Both the position numbers and the translations under genes were made by a program. Shown one piece after another: positions 45,691 through 58,031 of a stretch of DNA of 64,000 bases. Origin of the DNA: Annona cherimola. Its lineage: Eukaryota > Streptophyta > Magnoliopsida > Magnoliales > Annonaceae. Within the stretch, counting starts at the first letter, position 1. Each line of letters begins with the position of its first letter. The notes beneath the pieces were generated by a model. It had not been told where the DNA came from, did not search any database, and saw nothing but the letters and a program-made list of their open reading frames with translations. The stretch is taken from assembly GCA_030490835.1 (NCBI GenBank), contig CM059974.1, positions 4,843,501 to 4,907,500 of the forward strand. Direction: 5' to 3'.

Positions 45691-46284
45691 AATGTGCCCA
45701 ACCTTGACCCTACCTTTCAAAAATATTGTTCGACCCTTATTTTTATCCGGATCAGGACAAGATTAGTTTAACCCTTACTTTTTTTTAATAAGTCTTAGTA
45801 CAAAATTCAGGTCGGTAACAAGTCGGTATCGGGACGACAGGACAGGTAAAAACTATGGGTTAAGTAAGAAGTTTTTAAGAATTTATGAACCTATCAAGTA
45901 TAAAGACAAATCTATATTAAATTTAACTACTATATGTTTCAATCTATTACTAATCAGTAAAAGAAAAACATAAATACTTAAATAAAACATGAATATTTAT
46001 TTGCCTATATAAGTTTCGAAGAATATTTATTTTTTTGCAATGGAGACGAAATAAAATAAGTTAGGATCTAGCTTGGAGTCGAACCATGTGCTTGAAAGCA
46101 AGGCTACTCATGATGTATGCCTGATTCTCCATCTCTTGTTATTTTTATAAGGGCCATTGAGGTTCAAATTGACTTTATCTCAATTCCATATAAAAAAAAT
46201 AAAATCAAACAAAAATTTTAAAAAGTAAAGCTAGGGCTAAATAAACCTTGATTTGACATGACCCACATTGATTCCCACCCCTAC
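45691..46284. mobile_element. Truncated hAT-type element (TAGGGGTG family)
   Basis: Begins internally at cccaaccttgaccctacctt, matching the region about 48 bp inside the complete element at 36532, and ends with an intact terminus attcccacccctа-type sequence (gattcccacccc at 46269-46280). The outer left terminus is missing, so this copy cannot move by itself. Confidence 0.7.
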
Positions 46285-47110
46285 TATAATGGTATCCAAA
46301 ATTAAAAATCTCAAGAAGATGCCAACCCGCAATTTTAAAATAATTTCACAAGCCATAGTAACATTGGCTCACTTCAATGCAATTAACGTCTACTTTTTCA
46401 CAAGAGTAGATAACCAAATAGCTAACATAAATGTTTATACCGCGTTAGGATAGTGAGATCCAGGGTTCAAAGTTGGTAGATGAAGTGACCACCATTTATG
46501 CCTTGTTTAAATTTTCTTTTAGAAACATATTATATATTAATACATTTTTAAAAAATGTATTAGAAATTTTCAACCTGAATTTCATCCCAAACACGATTCA
46601 CATAAATAAAATTTAAATTTAAATTTTACAAATAAAATCAAGATTAAAATTCAAAATTTACCAATATAATGAGGATTGGGGTTGAAGCAAAATAAGCTTC
46701 ATGAACCTAACTTCCGCCTGTAATCTCAATGAGCACAGGGGCCTTTTGTTAATGACATTGACAGTACGACACGGCACCATACCGGAAAAAGACCGTTTTA
46801 TTAAAGACGGAGGCAACACAGCACCCTCATCGCCAATCCAAATTTCCAAATCATGCATCCAAAAGTGTTCGAAACTTGAAATGTAATTATAAAATCAAAT
46901 TCTATGGACCGGACTCTGGAGGTACCTAATTTTCAGAATAAATCCTTCAAATTGTATGGGCTGATTTTGCACCACTAAAGGCTTCTTCTTCCTTTTCTTC
47001 TTTTTTTTTCCGATTGGTCACCAGAGGCATTTTTAAAAGCACTAATCAATGGGAACAGAAACAAATTTATTTAATTATTTATGAAGCAGGTCGCGGCTAC
47101 ATTAATATTT
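46285..47110. other. Intergenic DNA between array copies B and C
   Basis: AT-rich with a GC-richer patch at 46690-46870. No gene, repeat or esterase coding remnant recognised. Confidence 0.4.
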
Positions 47111-47678
47111 AGGAAGTATAGAAGTAGTAGGAACTATGAATAGCCTCCCTCATAGGGACAAAACAGAAGTCAATCATGAGATGAACTGGACGGCAAAATT
47201 TCGTACATTAAAAAAAAATATATTGTTAAAGTAATTTAAATCTCTTTCCTTTGCAAAAAACAAAAAAAAAAAAGTAATTTAATTTTTTGCCAACCAAGAG
47301 TGGGTCACGGCCTTGGCTGGCAGCGTCTACCTACGGCGTTTGTGTCTCGGTGTAAGAGTCCACATGAGGCGTTTTAGTTTCCTCTTTAATAATATAAAAA
47401 ATTTATAAGGATTAAAATAAGGTATCGTAAAGTAAAATCTCAAATGGAATAATAAAAACAAGTAATTTAATTTTTTATTAAATTATGATTCGGAGAAACT
47501 GGTACATATATATATGAGGTCCTAGACGATGGAAATTTCTCAATAAATAAAATTTCAAAAAGTTATCTACTGAAGAACACCCATACAATTAAAGAGTGGC
47601 CTTTTTTCGTTTTCCTCTTAAAGATTAAAAATTGTATTAAATTAAGTTTAAAATTTATTTATAGTATAACCTTTCATA
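47111..47678. repeat. Esterase upstream flank, array copy C (gene lost)
   Basis: Runs from aggaagtatagaagtagtag through aatttcgtacatta, gagtgggtcacggccttgg and cctagacgatggaaattt to ctttcat, matching flanks A, B and D, but with no esterase coding sequence beside it. A short internal deletion removes the gagctgtggttct part (gtaagagtccacatgagg). It ends abruptly at the Mutator-like element. Confidence 0.75.
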
Positions 47679-48720
47679 TGCGTATTGACATTTTAGACTC
47701 TGTCAAGTTTCAATCTTTGTATTTTACCCCCTGTCCCCTCACGGCCTCAAAAGAGTTGTGTCGGGCCACTTGTAATGACGGAAATACCCATCAAAGTAAA
47801 GAAAACCACTGACCAAAACACCCAACCTGAATCAAAACTCATAAGGCCAAAATTCCCAGATCGAAACCCTACCTCACTTATAAACTCAACATTCCCAAAT
47901 CGAACAACATCCGATGGCCAAATCTTTGGCTCAGAAATAGCACGACATCCATTGTCCATCTTGCGTCTGACGCCAAGTCTTCAAATCGAGAATCAAACAG
48001 TGGAAACCCATCCTCTCCTTTAGTGCGCGAAAGAGAGATTCTGATAGCTGAAACCCATTCAACAGCTTCCGCTATTTTGAGCTGAGAAGGATGGGGATTG
48101 CAAAGATGTGAGTTCATATGAAAATAAAATTTTTATAGGCAACCTTATCCTTTTGTGTATGTGATTGAATGGACGGCGAACTCTATGACGTTTCCCATAT
48201 GCGACAGGTGCTTGTGGGGTATGCTCATTTGCTGGTCTTGTTTGTCGGGATGCAACATCGCGAGGGTGGTGGTTCCATATATAATAAAAAAAATTGCTTT
48301 AAAATGCAAGTGGTATGGGGTATTATTTGTCGTGATATAGGGGGCGGTGGCCCCACGTGGTCCCATGTAATTTAAAATGTCAAGCTTTGCTGCATATGTT
48401 GCTATAAAATGATGTTGGACTTGTTATTAAATGCGAGTAGATATCTAGAAACAGAATTACAAGTGATGTTAGAATCGGTAGTGGTTTCCATAGTTGAGCA
48501 GCGATATATGTTCCATCATTATGGGATAACAATTGTGCCATATTCATAGAATGTGTGTACATCCATTTGAACAAAATTCAGTAGTTGCTCTTAATTATGC
48601 ATAACCAAGTAAATAACATGAAGTGCACAATATTTTGAGAGGATATTTTTTAAATAAAGCACCCAGAAAAATGCGTAAGGTGTAGATAGTTTGAGTTTTA
48701 AAATCAATATCTATTTTGAT

Positions 48721-48942
48721 ATCTAATTATTTTGCCTTGTACATTCTCAATCTACTAGAATGGTTTAAAATTGGTGAGCAGTTGCTGGAAACTTATGCAT
48801 TCAACTATATATCTTCTTTATTTGTTGTTGGATATAATTATTTTGCTTTATACATTCTCGATCTACTTGAATGGTTTAAAATTGGTGAGCAGTTGTTGGA
48901 AACTTATGCATTCAACTATCTATCTTCTTTATTTGCTGTCGG
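48721..48942. repeat. Tandem 111-bp repeat inside the MULE
   Basis: Two adjacent units (48721-48831, 48832-48942) share tggtttaaaattggtgagca and acttatgcattcaactat. A third, more diverged unit lies at about 49275-49388. They lie upstream of the transposase and may be transcribed leader or regulatory DNA. The region 48145-49628 otherwise holds no recognisable gene. Confidence 0.85.
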
Positions 48943-49628
48943 TTTATGGTTATTTAATGGTTGTACATGGCTAATGACTACCTTAAAAAGGTTGAGATTT
49001 TCAAATATAATTGCAGATGTTATATTCTTTACAATTCTTTTAGAATTGTAGCTACTGTAAAACAATGTATTAAATAAATAGATAAATTGGTATAAATATA
49101 CCTATTATGGGAAAAAAATTATTTTAATTTTAGACATGGCTCATTTATATGTGAGATAGAGATGGTTTTAGGAAGAATTATATAAATGTTTGACATCCAA
49201 AAACAATTATATTAATTTGTATGATTTCCTGCCTTTCCTACTGTTGCTATAAACTTATGCATTCAACTATTTTGATGTCTATTTATTTTGCTTTGTACAT
49301 TCATGATATGCTTGAATGGTTTAAAAACGTTGAGTAGTTGCTGGAAGCTTATGCATTCAACTATCTATCTTATTTATTTGCTGCTAGTCTATGGTTGTTG
49401 AATGGTTATGCATGGGCAATGAGTTGCAAACCTAGTCAAAACAGTAAGAATATATGCCCTAGTGCTTGCTGTCATGTCAAATTCATTTCATTGCCTCCAA
49501 TTGTATTGAAAATTCAAATTCATTTTGGCAAGATCTTGTTTGTATTTAATGAATTGCTCACATGTTTAATATGAATTTGTGATGGATGTTGCTTAATTGT
49601 TACTGCGATTGGTGATTCTTATATGCAG

Positions 49629-52447
49629 GAAGACAATTAAGGTTGATGTGATGTTATGGTGGCACTATGAGGGTAGATTTGTGTATAATGTAGAGGAAAG
49701 ATATGAAGTATACTTTAGTGGAGATTTTGGTATTTGTAGAGTTGAAGTGGAGACCTATAATCAATGTAGGATGCAAGAACAGATGACAATAGACACAGAA
49801 ATTCTTGGTGATCAATTGGACTTTTGGTACGGAAGAAAGAAGAAAGTTTTGATATCAAATGATGATGTACTACGCAAGTGCCTCCAAGAAGCCATACACG
49901 ATGATTGCATGGATGTGTGAGTTATACCGAAAGCAGAAGTGCAATGGGTCTCAGAACAAATGTATGAAAGGAGTTCGAAAAAGTCCAGAAGCTGCTTGAA
50001 TGTATTTGTCAAAGAAGAGGTAATTGAGGTCGGGCAAACTTTTAATGTGGCAAATGATCTTGAGAAGAATGTCAACGGAAGTGCAACAAACACAAATGTG
50101 AAAAATGAAGAATTTATCGCAGAAGAAAATGTCAGCAACAGACATGGTGAGTGGCTTAAGTGGTTTGGAACAATTATGCAAAGTCAGTGTGATGAAACCG
50201 TAGAAGGCATACCAACGAAAAATGTGGACAACACAATGCATGATGAGAACAAAGGTTCAGGCTATGACAGTGCAGATAGTGATGGCTCATTCATTAAAGT
50301 GCACGAAAACTATGATGGGAACGTGACTTTGCATCAATATGATCCATATTTCGAGCAAAAGGACCCATATCTACGTGTCGGCCTTGAGTTTGAAAACAGA
50401 AGACAGTTGGAACTAGTGATCCGAAAACATGCTATTGTGAATGGGTTTGATATTAAGTTTGTGAAGAATGAGTGCTACCACCTAACTGCCACATGCAAGA
50501 TTGATGGTTGCCCATGGAGAATACATGCATCAAGAAAGCTTGATGGGGTCACCTTTGTTATTAAGACATACAACAATGTGGAGCACACTTACACTGTTGC
50601 TGAAGGTATTGGAACAAAATAGCAAACAAGTCTTGGGTCTCCACATCTCTTAAGAAAGAAATTCATGTTAATAGTAATTTAACAGTCAAACAATTGAATA
50701 ATGGGTTGCATGCAAATTTTGGGTTAAATATAAAGTACCGGAAGGTATGGAGAAGCAAAAAATAAGCTATGGGAAAGATAAATGACACCGAGGATTATTC
50801 TTTTGCATCCCTTTCAACATTTTTCAATACAATTGCAATGACCAATCCAGGCACGATCACACATGTCAAGACTGATCTTGACCACCATTTTCGAAGAGCT
50901 TTTTTGTGTATTGATGCCTGCAAAAAGGCATTTATTGAATGTTGTAGGCCATACATTGGATTGGATGGTGCTTTTCTCAAAGGTGGATTCAAAGAAAGCC
51001 TACTGGCTGCAGTGGCTAAAGATGCAGAAGGGCGTATCATGCCAATTGCAATTGGAATTGTAGAATACAAATGCTACAATAGTTGGATATACTTTCTAAC
51101 ACTTTTGAAGAGAGCGGTGGGGGAAGGAGAATTTACTATCATGTCGGATCGATAAAAAGGTCTAATGAAAGCAGTAGCTTCTGTCTTTCCAAATTCAAGG
51201 CATCGCTAGTATATGCGACACTTAGTACGAAATTTGAAGATGAAGATTTTTGGGCAAAACGACATGGTTAGAAAACTCTTTTGGGCAGCGTCAAGATCTT
51301 ATACCCAGAAAGAATTCAAGCATCAAATGAGAAGGATAAGAGAGATTAGCCCACAAGCATGTGATTGGATCGAGAAGATTGACCCAACATATTGGTCTAG
51401 AGCCTATTTTCCTGACAATGCCCCGTGTTCGGCAATTGATAATAATTTTGTCGGGGCATTCAATGCTTGGATCAATGCAGCAAAGGAGATGCAAATTAGT
51501 CAACTTTTTTATAGTTTTCACACAAAGGTGTTAGAATGGTTTAATATAAGGAGTAGTGAAGGCATCTCATCACATTCAAACTTGTCTGAGAAATCTTCAA
51601 AATTGTTAGAGAAGATTGGAGTAAAAGGTAGACGGGAAACTTTCTTACATCGTGAGAATGAAGAGTATGAAGTTACTTATAGTCAAAACACCCATGTGGT
51701 TCAGTATGGGCTTAAAAAATGCAGTTGTAGGCAATGACAATTAGAAGGAACGCCCTGTCTTCATGCATATAGAGTTCTTCTTTGGTGACGAGAAGACCCA
51801 ATTTCTTATTGCAGCTAGTTTCATACCATGGATTCATATAGGGAAACCTACCACCATGGGTTTCATGCCATGCCTAGTCGACAATTTTGGGAAGCCGAGA
51901 TAGATAGTATATTTTTTTCTTACTTGTTGTGATCTCTAGTTGAAAACTTATTGAAATTTCATACACAATTTATATCCCTTTTTTGTTTAGGTACTTATTT
52001 TCTGCACTATATATTTTCATAGGTATAGTTGTTTTACCACCAAATGTTCAAAAGACTAAGGGTAAACCGCAAACTGAACAAATGAGAGGGCCAGAAGAAG
52101 GACCACTTCAACATATTAAGAGAACAAGTTGTAAGATACATTGTAGCCTATGCAAAGGAGAAGGCCACAATCATAGAGGATGTCCTAATAAAGGACGAAA
52201 TGCCACAAGTCATCCAGGGTCTACAATGAGGAATTCATCTTCATAAGCTTCTATGCAGTCATCTCAATCACAAGTTGCCACACAACTAATGCATGAACCA
52301 AGACGTACACAACCAAATGCAGGACCGGCTCCCACAATTCCTATTGGAACATCAACTTCACAACCATTGAAGCGTAGTGTGAAGAAGCTTGCACAGAAGA
52401 GGACTTTGCAAGCACTTAATGACCACCTCAGTTGTTGTGGGGCATGA
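49629..52447 (+). pseudogene. MuDR-type transposase, broken
   Basis: Begins after a plausible acceptor (tatgcag, 49628) with WWHYEGRFVYNVEERYEV, the N-terminal PB1-like part seen in such transposases. A MuDR DNA-binding region follows at about 50340-50610 (DPYLRVGLEFENRRQLE, CKIDGCPWRIHASR). The DDE catalytic region runs from about 50880 (YIGLDGAFLKGGFKES, MPIAIGIVE, IMSDR). A helical region and SWIM zinc finger (CSCRQ, then a stop, then QLEGTPCLHA) come next. The C-terminal exon has a CCHC knuckle (CSLCKGEGHNHRGC). Lesions include TGA at 49918, a one-base frame loss near 50618, TAA near 50763, TAA at 51153 replacing a Gln-type codon, and TGA at 51735 in place of Trp. It cannot be functional. 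Confidence 0.88.
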
Positions 52448-54300
52448 AATTTTTTAGGGGAAGACTTTAATGTGTAACAGCCATTTTTTGAGGGAAAGAC
52501 TTTGATGTGTAACAGCCAATATGAAAATGCTATGTTGTTATTTATATGGATCTATGATTTTTTTGTTATTGTGAATGTAGCTAGCTTCTAGCTTCTGACA
52601 AATATTACAAAGATTTATAGGTTTTCGGGCGACTCGATACGTCACCCGATATCGATATTTAGAACCATGGATTATACTTCCTACTGAAGCAAGACATCAA
52701 TAATTTTGATATCCATGCCAACAAGATTGACAAACAAGTTTTCAAACACAAATTAATTCATTGATAAACAATTGTCACCGCAAATATATAAAAAAAAGCT
52801 AACATATCATACGGTCACCAAATAGACAAGTTTGATGTTAAATATATTAGTATAAATCATCCCTTTGGATCATGAGAACAACATATTTTAACATTTATGG
52901 TCAAGCTTGTCATTTCTCTAGTGATCTTATCAATTGAAGTTGCTTTCTTCATTTCCGCTAACTCTTTCTTCACAGCCTATAACTCCACCCTCAAGTTATC
53001 ATCAGTTTCAATGGAGCACTCCATCTTGTATTCTTCTAACACCATCATCACTACATTGGGTTCATATTTATCACACGAATGAAAGAAATTACATTTCTTC
53101 ACATCCTACAAAATAATTGCAATCATAATTAAACAATTACATCATGATATTACAAGTTATCCAATTGGCAAATATAGTAATCATAGTATTTTTTTTCATA
53201 AATTTTTGGGACAACAGTAGAACCACCTTTTTGGATTCCTAGATGTCCTTGATATAAAAACTTTACAAGTTCTCATTCCACAAGGGCATTGAATCTCTTT
53301 TATCCAACAAGGGATAGTCCTATTTCCACATAAAAGATGCAAAATAACAACTTTCGAGCTAGTAAATCAACTTCTATATTTCATTAGCTAGTGATTGGTT
53401 GTATGAGAAATAAGAGAACTCATAAAGAAAGCAACCAAAGACACAATAATTGGGTGGATATGTCATACAACGAGAACATCTTATTCTGCTTAGTCTCCAT
53501 TTCCCAACATTAGCAGCTTCATGATGAATGTTAACTATTCAACAGTCGATTAATAAGGGTATATTCCAACTACAATTCAATCCACATAGTTTTCAATTTT
53601 TAAATTTTTAGAAATTAGAATTTATATTGCTATTATTATCAAATTTTGCATTAGTGAATTTCTCAGCCTTCTTTGAATTTTGATGCATTAATAGTAGAGA
53701 TTCCCTATACTTCGGTTATGCCATCTCAGTAAAAAAAATACAGAGACATGCTAATGCAGGCCACAAGCTATTGAGGCAAAAACATTGGTTATACCATTAG
53801 ATGGAAATTCAACTTTTTAGATGCTAAGAATAAGACATCCAGAAAAGCTATGTTAGAAAGATACTAGACATTTTATATTTCTAAACTTAGAGAAACAGTT
53901 GTTGAATCACATAGTCTGATAGCAAATGAAAAAACTAGCAATTCAAAATTTACAGCCACCATTGTGCACTATTTTGGGCGGTGAGTTGTGTGTGGCATGT
54001 GATTATATTTTATAATATTTTAATACAGTTATGTAATAAGCCACAGCTCAAAAATATTTTATTGGCATGTTTATGTAAGATCTCATTATGCTTGTAACGT
54101 AATCATCAAAAACTAAAAAAAATTCAGTGTCAATGCACTAATTTACAAATATTACAAGACGTTTTGCCCAATTCATATTCGCCACAGTCTATACACATGA
54201 GACATTGCAAATTCATAAAATTAAATGAACAAATAGGAAACAGTACCTCTTCTCAGCCATTGCCGATAACACCTTCTCAATACCATCCCCCATTCCAAGC
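52448..54300. other. MULE right half, possible minus-strand second gene
   Basis: Minus strand 53110-52890 reads VKKCNFFHSCDKYEP followed by a Glu/Lys-rich coiled-coil stretch (AVKKELAEMKKA), resembling the end of a GRF-type zinc finger with coiled coil. A stop interrupts it. The remainder is AT-rich, without a gene I can support. Confidence 0.4.
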
Positions 54301-54778
54301 TCTCTACCTTCAGTGAGTGGAACCCAACCTATCCCTTCCTCCTCTTAAAAACATATGCATGACGTTAGTTTGGTCATTTACGAATGTAATGGGATAGCCT
54401 GACGTAGCTCTGTTGACGCAATGAGGGGACAGGGGGTAAAATGCAAAGGTTGAAAGTTGGTAGGGTCTAAAATGTCAATACGCAAACTTCGGGGTCTAAA
54501 ATGCCAATACGCAAAGTTACAGGGTCTATCGCGCAAATTTCCCAAGTGAAATGAGAAGATAACATTAGAAGAAACGACATAACAGAAGTAAATCATGAGA
54601 TGAACTAGACAACAAAATTTCGTATATTATAAAAAAATACATTGTTAAAGTAATTTAATTTTTTTTTCCTTTTCAAAAAAAAAGTAATTTAATTTTTTGC
54701 CAACCGAGAGTGGGTCCCGGCCTTGGTTGGCAGCGTCTACCTCCGTCGGTTGTGTCTCCGTGTAAGAGCTGTGGTTCT

Positions 54779-56122
54779 CAATGTTGTCAGAACCGAACCG
54801 GTGATCGAACCGGTAAAGGAACTGGTCTGGTTCGAACCGGTTCGACCGGTTAATCAAACCGGTTCAAACCGATGACGTCAACATGACATATTTATGATGT
54901 CATAAATATTAAACTATTTTTTAATTTTAAATAAATATATTGATAAAATTATATTTTCATAAATCCTAAATATATATGTTAAAGTTTAAGAACCACAATA
55001 TAAGTACAAAACATGCGGGAAAAAATTAATTTAAGTATATTTAATATATGTATTAGGTTTTACTATTTTTGAAATTTTAAATATATATTTTTAAAAAAAT
55101 TAGTAGCATTTTAGCATTTTAAATTACTAAAATGTTAAAAAATTGAAAAAAATTTAAAAATACTTAAAATTAGTAAAATTTAATACACATGTGAAATATA
55201 CTTAGATTAATAATTGTATTAAAAATTTTAAAATTAAATTAAAGCATAGAATACACTGCATTGCTACCCATCAACTTCTTATTTTTATATACTTAACCCA
55301 TGTTCCGTTATCGATCGCATCAGCCTCGGTCGAACCCTGCTTCACAAACAAAAAAACAAAAAACAAAATGCAACAAGCGTTTCACGATTCATGAGATTTC
55401 GCAGGTCTGCAGCTTCTGCGTCGTCGTGTGAAAAGATGCGGGCGGTGGGCGATCGGACAAGAGAGGCAGCGACAGGCGTCGCGTGATCAGGCGAGAGAGG
55501 CAGCGGCAAGCGTCGGGCGATCGAGCAAGTGAGGCGGCGGCAGGCGTCGGTCGTGCGAACGAGCGAGAGAGGCAGCGGCGGGCGTCATGCGGACGGGCGA
55601 GCGAGGCAGCGAGCGTCGTCATGCGAACGGGCGGAAGGCAGGCAAAATATGTGAGGTGAGATGAAAATCAACGATCGAATCTTCCGAAATTTGCTAAAAA
55701 TTGTGGAGACGAAAATGAAAAGGAGGCAGAGCCAGGGTTGGTTTGGGGCTTTTGGGCGGGATATCGGAAAAGGAAATGAGGGAAGAAGAAGGTGGATGGA
55801 AAGGAGGCAGAGATGGCACAGTATCGTGACTCTCATCGCCGATCGGACGAGAGGAAGAAGACGATGAGCTAGGGCAGCAAGGCTTCGATTTGGGGGGTCG
55901 TCGATTTGGGGCTCGAGTGCTCGACGTCGACGACAGCAACTGTTTTTTTTTTTAATATGCATTGAACCGATCGTATTCGGTCCAACCGGGATGTCCGGTT
56001 CAACCGCCGGTTCGACGGTTCGAACGGTTTAGTGTAATTCAACCGAACCGTATGTAATCGAACCGGACATTTGACCGATTCCCGGTCCGACCGGCCGGTC
56101 CGGTCCGGTTCTGACAACACTG
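54779..56122. mobile_element. Non-autonomous hAT-type element (CAATGTTGT-AACCGG family), complete
   Basis: 1344 bp. Left end CAATGTTGTCAGAACCGAAC, right end the complement of CAGTGTTGTCAGAACCGGAC. Perfect 8-bp target duplication GTGGTTCT (54771-54778 and 56123-56130). Paralogous empty sites without the element occur in the window at about 42029-42050 and 45165-45185. The interior contains a family D-like AT hairpin (55025-55245) and a GC-rich 34-bp minisatellite (55451-55624). No transposase. Confidence 0.93.
55451..55624. repeat. 34-bp GC-rich minisatellite
   Basis: About five units built on gaNcgRgcgagagaggcagc plus ggcaggcgtcgtgc: 55451-55484, 55485-55518, a 38-bp variant and two more. 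It lies inside the hAT-type element. Confidence 0.8.
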
Positions 56123-57009
56123 GTGGTTCTCCACAGGGATACTTTTAGTTTTCTCTTTAATAATATAAAAAATTTGTAAGATATTGTAAAATAAATTTTC
56201 AAATGGAATAATAAAAACAAGTAATTTAATTTTTTTATTAAATTAAGATTCGAAGAACTCGTGCATGTGTATGGGGTCCTAGACGATGGAAATTTTTCAA
56301 TAAATAAAATTTCGTAAGGTTATCTACGGAAGAACACTCATGCAATTAAAGAATGGCCTTTTTTCGTTTTCCTCTAAAGATTAACAAATATAGTAAATTA
56401 AGTTTAAAATTTATTTATAGTATAAGCTTCATTTGCTTAATTAATTTTTTAGTTTTGCATATGATACATATTTGCTTGCTGTAAATATATTTTTGCTATA
56501 ATTGATTATTAGCGGCATATATTCGAACATTTTTGAGTGGCGGTATTTGATTAGGTAAATATAGTTGTTTTTACATAAATGCGCTCAAAAACAATATTTA
56601 ATGTAGCTATCAAAATTTGACGGAAAATACTGATAAAAATGTGGCTGCATTTGGTTAAAATTTGATTGCAAAAAGGTGGCCACGTGTAACAAATTTTTTT
56701 TAGTAATTAACAGCATCCTACCTAATCTTTTTTTATGTAGCCCATCTATCGTTTTATTTAATGTAATTAAAAGAACTAGCGTTTATTATAGTTTGAGCCG
56801 CTTAGACTAATCTTTGAATCCTCCATACAGACAACATATAGAATATCATTAATTTTCAACTAGAAGAACGAGAAAAGGGAAAAGAAACGAGAAAATGGCG
56901 TATCCTTTATATATTAAATGAAAAATATTTACGAACTACATTTAAGTTTGAAATTTAACTACTAATTTGCCTAGAACTACATGTTCAGTGACGCAGATTA
57001 TTTGGATAT

Positions 57010-57300
57010 ATTTGGAATTCATCATTATATATATGGTTAGGCTGGACCCTGGTGGATTTATATGGAGCTGATGGACCCTTAAATCTCAAAAATATATCAT
57101 CCTTTTGAAAATTTGAAAATTAATTTAAGATATAATTAATTTTCATATAATTGTCCCTTCCTCGAATAAATAATAGAAATTAGGATAAGAATAATGAAAC
57201 TAGCCATACACAACATGATCTTGTTAGCCAGTCAACCATAGCAATTCTGAGCCCGTGGCCACATATACTCATGATCTCATCCACAATGCTGGTACGAAAA
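57010..57300. repeat. Segmental duplication marker, copy 2
   Basis: Second copy of 39320-39610, same orientation, with atatatggttaggctggacc, tggatttatatggagctgat and ataattgtcccttcctcga. It lies just beyond flank D. Confidence 0.7.
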
Positions 57301-57320
57301 ATTATCAATTTAAAATTTTT

Positions 57321-57730
57321 GGGTTAATTTCAAATATACTTACAACTTTTGCCTTTAATTTCAAATACACCCACTAAGTATGAAATTTCTCAAATATGCT
57401 CGATATCTATGACCCAAATATCAAATATACGAAAAAACATCATGATCTGTTTGTTAGCCGTCAGTGCTAAGGAAAAATGTCAAATCTTAAAATTAGGGCA
57501 CCATTTTGAGTTTAAAATTTTGGGTTAATTTCAAATATACTTACAACCTTTGTCTTTAATTTCAAATATACCCATTAAATATAAAGTTTCTCAAATATAC
57601 CCAATATCTATGACCTAAATATCAAATATATTCCAATCAAAAAAAAATCAAATATATCAAAAAATATCACCATCCGTTTGGCAGCCGTCAGTGCTAAGGA
57701 AAAACGTCAAATTTACCCCTAAAAACTAGG
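57321..57730. repeat. Tandem ~202-bp repeat
   Basis: gggttaatttcaaatatact starts at 57321 and again at 57523. Each unit then has ccttta/tctttaatttcaaatac, tatctatgacccaaatatc and gttWGcagccgtcagtgctaagg. Non-coding. Confidence 0.85.
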
Positions 57731-57869
57731 GCATCGTTTTGAACCTTAAGAAGCCGACGACAATCTGGATAAGGTCCATCTTGGGATTGGAGACTTGTTG
57801 TTTAACGCCCCATGGCAATATGCCCCAAGTCTGTTGCGCAACATGATCGGCATTGACGCAGCATCTCAA

Positions 57870-58031
57870 TCATCTAACAGGCATTTTAATAAAAATTAGG
57901 GCATTGTCCTTGCTTCTTGCCTGCCAAGAGAATGAGTGCAGCAGCTGCAGTTTCGTGGAACAAATGAAGTGCAAGTGGCATCCCTTCGAACAGTCATGGG
58001 TGTATGCGCTTCCCACCTTTGCCAGTGTCTC
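57870..58031 (-). other. Possible host coding segment, left half, split by the retrotransposon
   Basis: Minus-strand frame across the insertion point: the right half (63736 to 63671) reads GVKFSTGFLGLDFNEDKE. With the element and one target copy removed it continues in frame as TLAKVGSAYTHDCSKGC and on to a stop at 57870-57872. Cys-rich, globular composition and frame continuity suggest an exon of a host gene disrupted by the insertion. The plus strand is also open here, which weakens the case. Product not recognised. Confidence 0.35.

Larger units (their letters stand above)
47679..54543 (+). mobile_element. Mutator-like element (MULE) with decayed transposase
   Basis: Terminal inverted repeats of at least 65 bp: left starts TGCGTATTGACATTTTAGAC, right is its complement near 54461-54490. 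Both contain ttttaccccctgtcccctca. The right end continues outward another ~57 bp to gcgcaaatttccc, which the left end lacks, so the left terminus is truncated. No 9-bp target duplication is visible. The interior encodes a MuDR-type transposase on + (49629-52447) and perhaps a second gene on - (about 52895-53110). It sits exactly between esterase flanks C and D. Confidence 0.82.
54544..56690. repeat. Esterase upstream flank, array copy D (gene lost)
   Basis: Starts directly at the MULE's right edge with aagtgaaatgagaagataac. It passes through gagtgggtcccggccttgg and gtaagagctgtggttct, is split by the hAT-type element 54779-56122, then resumes ccacagggatacttttagtt and continues to tggccacgtgtaac. 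This is the longest flank copy and lacks esterase coding sequence. Confidence 0.8.
56691..58031. other. Intergenic DNA before the LTR retrotransposon
   Basis: AT-rich. Contains the second copy of the segmental marker (57010-57300) and a ~202-bp tandem repeat. From about 57860 the composition changes to balanced coding-like DNA, which is the disrupted segment described separately. Confidence 0.5.

Noticed and set aside
55389..55962. Minus-strand frames in the hAT-type element at 54.8-56.1 kb
   Set aside because: Translation of the 34-bp minisatellite and GC-rich cargo; no recognisable protein.
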